DNA of 64,000 bases, from NCBI GenBank assembly GCA_964501265.1, contig CAZCSK010000002.1, positions 1 through 64,000 on the forward strand, in the 5' to 3' direction. A program made the translations under genes and the position numbers. The notes beneath the pieces were generated by a model. That model had not been told where the DNA came from, ran no database searches, and saw only the letters and a program-made list of their open reading frames with translations. This document shows positions 62,388 through 64,000 of the stretch, one piece after another; the first letter of the stretch is position 1; each line of letters starts with the position of its first letter. This DNA comes from CAZCSK01 sp964501265. GTDB taxonomy: Bacteria; Actinomycetota; CADDZG01; JAHWKV01.

Positions 62388-64000
62388 TTACTTGCATGGC
62401 TGGGTCCGATCGAAGAACTGCTGTGGCCCTTTCGGCCACTGGCCAAGGCCATACCGACTTCCTCGGCCCACATAACAATATGAACCTCGAGGTGGACTGG
62501 TGGTGTACGACTCGCCTGCCTGGTCGAACCAGATGAGCCCCAGGTCTTGCACCATGGTGTGATTCCCAGGTCCAAAGCCGACGCGCGCCTGATAGTAAGG
62601 GGCAGCACCCGCAGAGGGGTTTGGAAATTGAGCCTTGAACAGCCCTTGTTCGAATGTAAATGGAGTCAGGTTCGGCCCTGCCATCTGAATCCCGGAGGCA
62701 AGCACGAGCAGTGCCGTATACAGATAGTGATTGTTGCCCGCATTGATGGCAAGACTCCCACTGAAGCTGGCGTCTGAGGCCCCCGGGTTCGCCTCTTTGT
62801 ACGCCCAATACCATGGCATGCTCTGAAACGGGTTCATCTTGTTTTGTGTCGTTACGCCAAAGGCGTGAGATCGCTGGGTGTCCGCGGGCTTTGCAAGCGC
62901 GAATGCGTCCGAATCCTGGCCCCATATACCCGACAGTAGCCACTCCGGAAAATAGTTCAGATCGGAGGCTGCAGTCATGGCTTGGTTGTAGAGATACATT
63001 CCATGGCAAACGCAAAGGAGCGTGGTAGTGCCGATGGTTTTGAAGTCGAGCATTGCAGCACTCAGCGCGTTGGGATTGCCCCCGCTAACGATTTCCGCCA
63101 CCCGCATGGACTCTCCACATCGAGCGAGTCCATCCTGCAGCCAGGACGAGTCGGGTGCGTCTCCGGCCTCCTTTACGACTAAAACTCCAAAGCGCCGGAC
63201 GGACAATTGCACGTCGGGGCCGCCGAAAACGGCGGCTTCGCCGACGAGGCTGTTGCAAATCAACTGCGCTTCATTCTGCAGTGCCTTGTCGAGCGATGGC
63301 AGGAATCCCCATTGGAAAGGCCGGAACCGATCGAAATGGTTCTGCTCGGATCGATAGCTAGCAAGGTTGTCGACACTGAGAATGCCTCGGCGAGAAAGCT
63401 CGTCGTAGAAGGGTCCACCCGAAACGATGCTTGCAGAATATGGGAGCGAGGCGAAAGCCTTCAATTCCTCGTCAACCTTTTGTGCGGCACCCCGCATGGT
63501 CGCGGGGTCTGACGAATTGCCCTGGGTTGAATAGGAAAGCAGGCGGATCTTGCGGCCATAGAACTCGAATCGTTTGTTGAAGAAGGCCACGAGCGAACTC
63601 TCAACTTCGGATCCGGACGTGGTGGCCACACGGATCTCGTCTCGGGTCACGCCTTTATATGTCGCTCCCCCATTGTCGCCCTGCCAATAATTGACACACG
63701 GCGTGGATTGGGGATCCTCAATTTGTCGAGGCGGGTCGCCGACGCACCGGCGCACCCGGGCCCTTTCGATAACCTTCTTCTGCGCGAGTATCTGTCCCGC
63801 ATCTTGGCCTTCGCACACTTGACCGGTAGCGCATGATCCAGTGCCCCCGCCGAACTGGCTCGATTGTTGTTCGGGAGAATCCTCGATCTGATCGACCGCC
63901 TGCGGTGCGAACTCGGAGACTGACGGAGGAGACGGTGGCACAGCGACCAGCGCAAGTGCGGCAATGACAAGCAGAATGAGCCCGGCGAGCAGCGCATAAG
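62388..64000 (-). CDS. membrane-anchored type I solute-binding protein (partial, start outside window)
   Basis: The frame is open to the edge of the window. Residues before the in-frame GTG at 63941 (LLAGLILLVIAALALVAV) form a membrane helix, so the true start lies beyond 64000. The rest has a linker with two cysteines (CATGQVCEGQ), then a type I binding-protein fold of Liv type (TRDEIRVATTSGSEVESSLV, RKIRLLSYSTQGNSSDPATM). Architecture parallels the binding protein at 44671-46290: one helix, a low-complexity linker, then the binding domain. Permease genes may lie outside the window. Substrate unknown. Confidence 0.75.
   Translation of the reverse strand, partial: YALLAGLILLVIAALALVAVPPSPPSVSEFAPQAVDQIEDSPEQQSSQFGGGTGSCATGQVCEGQDAGQILAQKKVIERARVRRCVGDPPRQIEDPQSTPCVNYWQGDNGGATYKGVTRDEIRVATTSGSEVESSLVAFFNKRFEFYGRKIRLLSYSTQGNSSDPATMRGAAQKVDEELKAFASLPYSASIVSGGPFYDELSRRGILSVDNLASYRSEQNHFDRFRPFQWGFLPSLDKALQNEAQLICNSLVGEAAVFGGPDVQLSVRRFGVLVVKEAGDAPDSSWLQDGLARCGESMRVAEIVSGGNPNALSAAMLDFKTIGTTTLLCVCHGMYLYNQAMTAASDLNYFPEWLLSGIWGQDSDAFALAKPADTQRSHAFGVTTQNKMNPFQSMPWYWAYKEANPGASDASFSGSLAINAGNNHYLYTALLVLASGIQMAGPNLTPFTFEQGLFKAQFPNPSAGAAPYYQARVGFGPGNHTMVQDLGLIWFDQAGESYTTSPPRGSYCYVGRGSRYGLGQWPKGPQQFFDRTQPCK

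Noticed and set aside
1..64000. CRISPR arrays, tRNA or rRNA genes
   Set aside because: No regularly spaced repeats and no tRNA or rRNA signature could be found by eye on either strand.

Overview
The window looks like chromosomal DNA from an actinobacterium-like, probably deep-branching or uncultured member of the Actinomycetota. This is inferred from several signs: fairly GC-rich coding DNA with frequent GTG and TTG starts; an RNase HI gene beside a COG1579 zinc-ribbon gene; a PucR regulator; an MMPL exporter; many lipoproteins and no outer-membrane proteins; promoters that imply leaderless mRNAs; and a PHO-box-like repeat of GTTCA at 11-bp spacing, as in actinobacteria. No rRNA, tRNA or CRISPR array was seen.

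Layout. 1-9.6 kb: household genes, including a BtuF-type binding protein, RNase HI, a zinc-ribbon coiled-coil protein, YihY, a sirtuin, a DUF1028 protein, a secreted zinc-protease-like protein with an altered motif, PurN, a channel-like membrane protein, class I aldolase and MscL. 9.6-15.4 kb: an unusual cNMP-domain/membrane/Lon-protease fusion, a LolD/FtsX-type ABC exporter, a methyltransferase and a DoxX protein. 15.4-19 kb: MMPL exporter and NhaA. 19-25.3 kb: a complete phosphate regulon, with pstSCAB-phoU divergent from a phoB/phoR-type two-component pair and a PHO-box-like repeat between them. 25.3-33.3 kb: a YcaQ-like glycosylase, a 1113-residue adenylate cyclase/ATPase/TPR regulator, an SQR-like flavoprotein, a DUF2283/DUF4258 small pair, a TlpA thioredoxin and an Rsm22 methyltransferase. 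33.3-34.6 kb: a stand-alone TnpB element. 34.7-37 kb: an ArsR-regulated ABC-2 exporter.

37-48.1 kb is the most unusual region: a branched-chain-amino-acid-type (Liv/Urt-like) ABC uptake operon in which the usual subunits are rearranged into fusions. LivH, LivM and LivG form one 990-residue chain that ends in a UvrC-like helix-hairpin-helix domain. LivF is fused behind a complete MFS transporter. Between these and the membrane-anchored binding protein lies an unknown lipoprotein. A PucR-type regulator is divergent, and a prolyl-oligopeptidase-type peptidase follows. A second binding protein of similar architecture runs off the right edge of the window (62.4-64 kb).

48.1-62.4 kb: serine hydrolase, flavin oxidoreductase, MsrA, a SnoaL-like protein, a five-gene group centred on a TIGR02587/TIGR02588-like membrane pair and a thioredoxin-like lipoprotein, an alpha/beta hydrolase, a HugZ-like protein, a TetR/cupin divergent pair with a likely operator, acetyl-CoA synthetase and a sulfite-oxidase-type molybdoenzyme. 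Then come two tiny membrane proteins, one split across frames at a perfect C_CCU_UUG slippery heptamer, a blue-copper lipoprotein, a frame-disrupted hypothetical gene and a 53-codon gene. All family assignments are by reading motifs; no database search was run.
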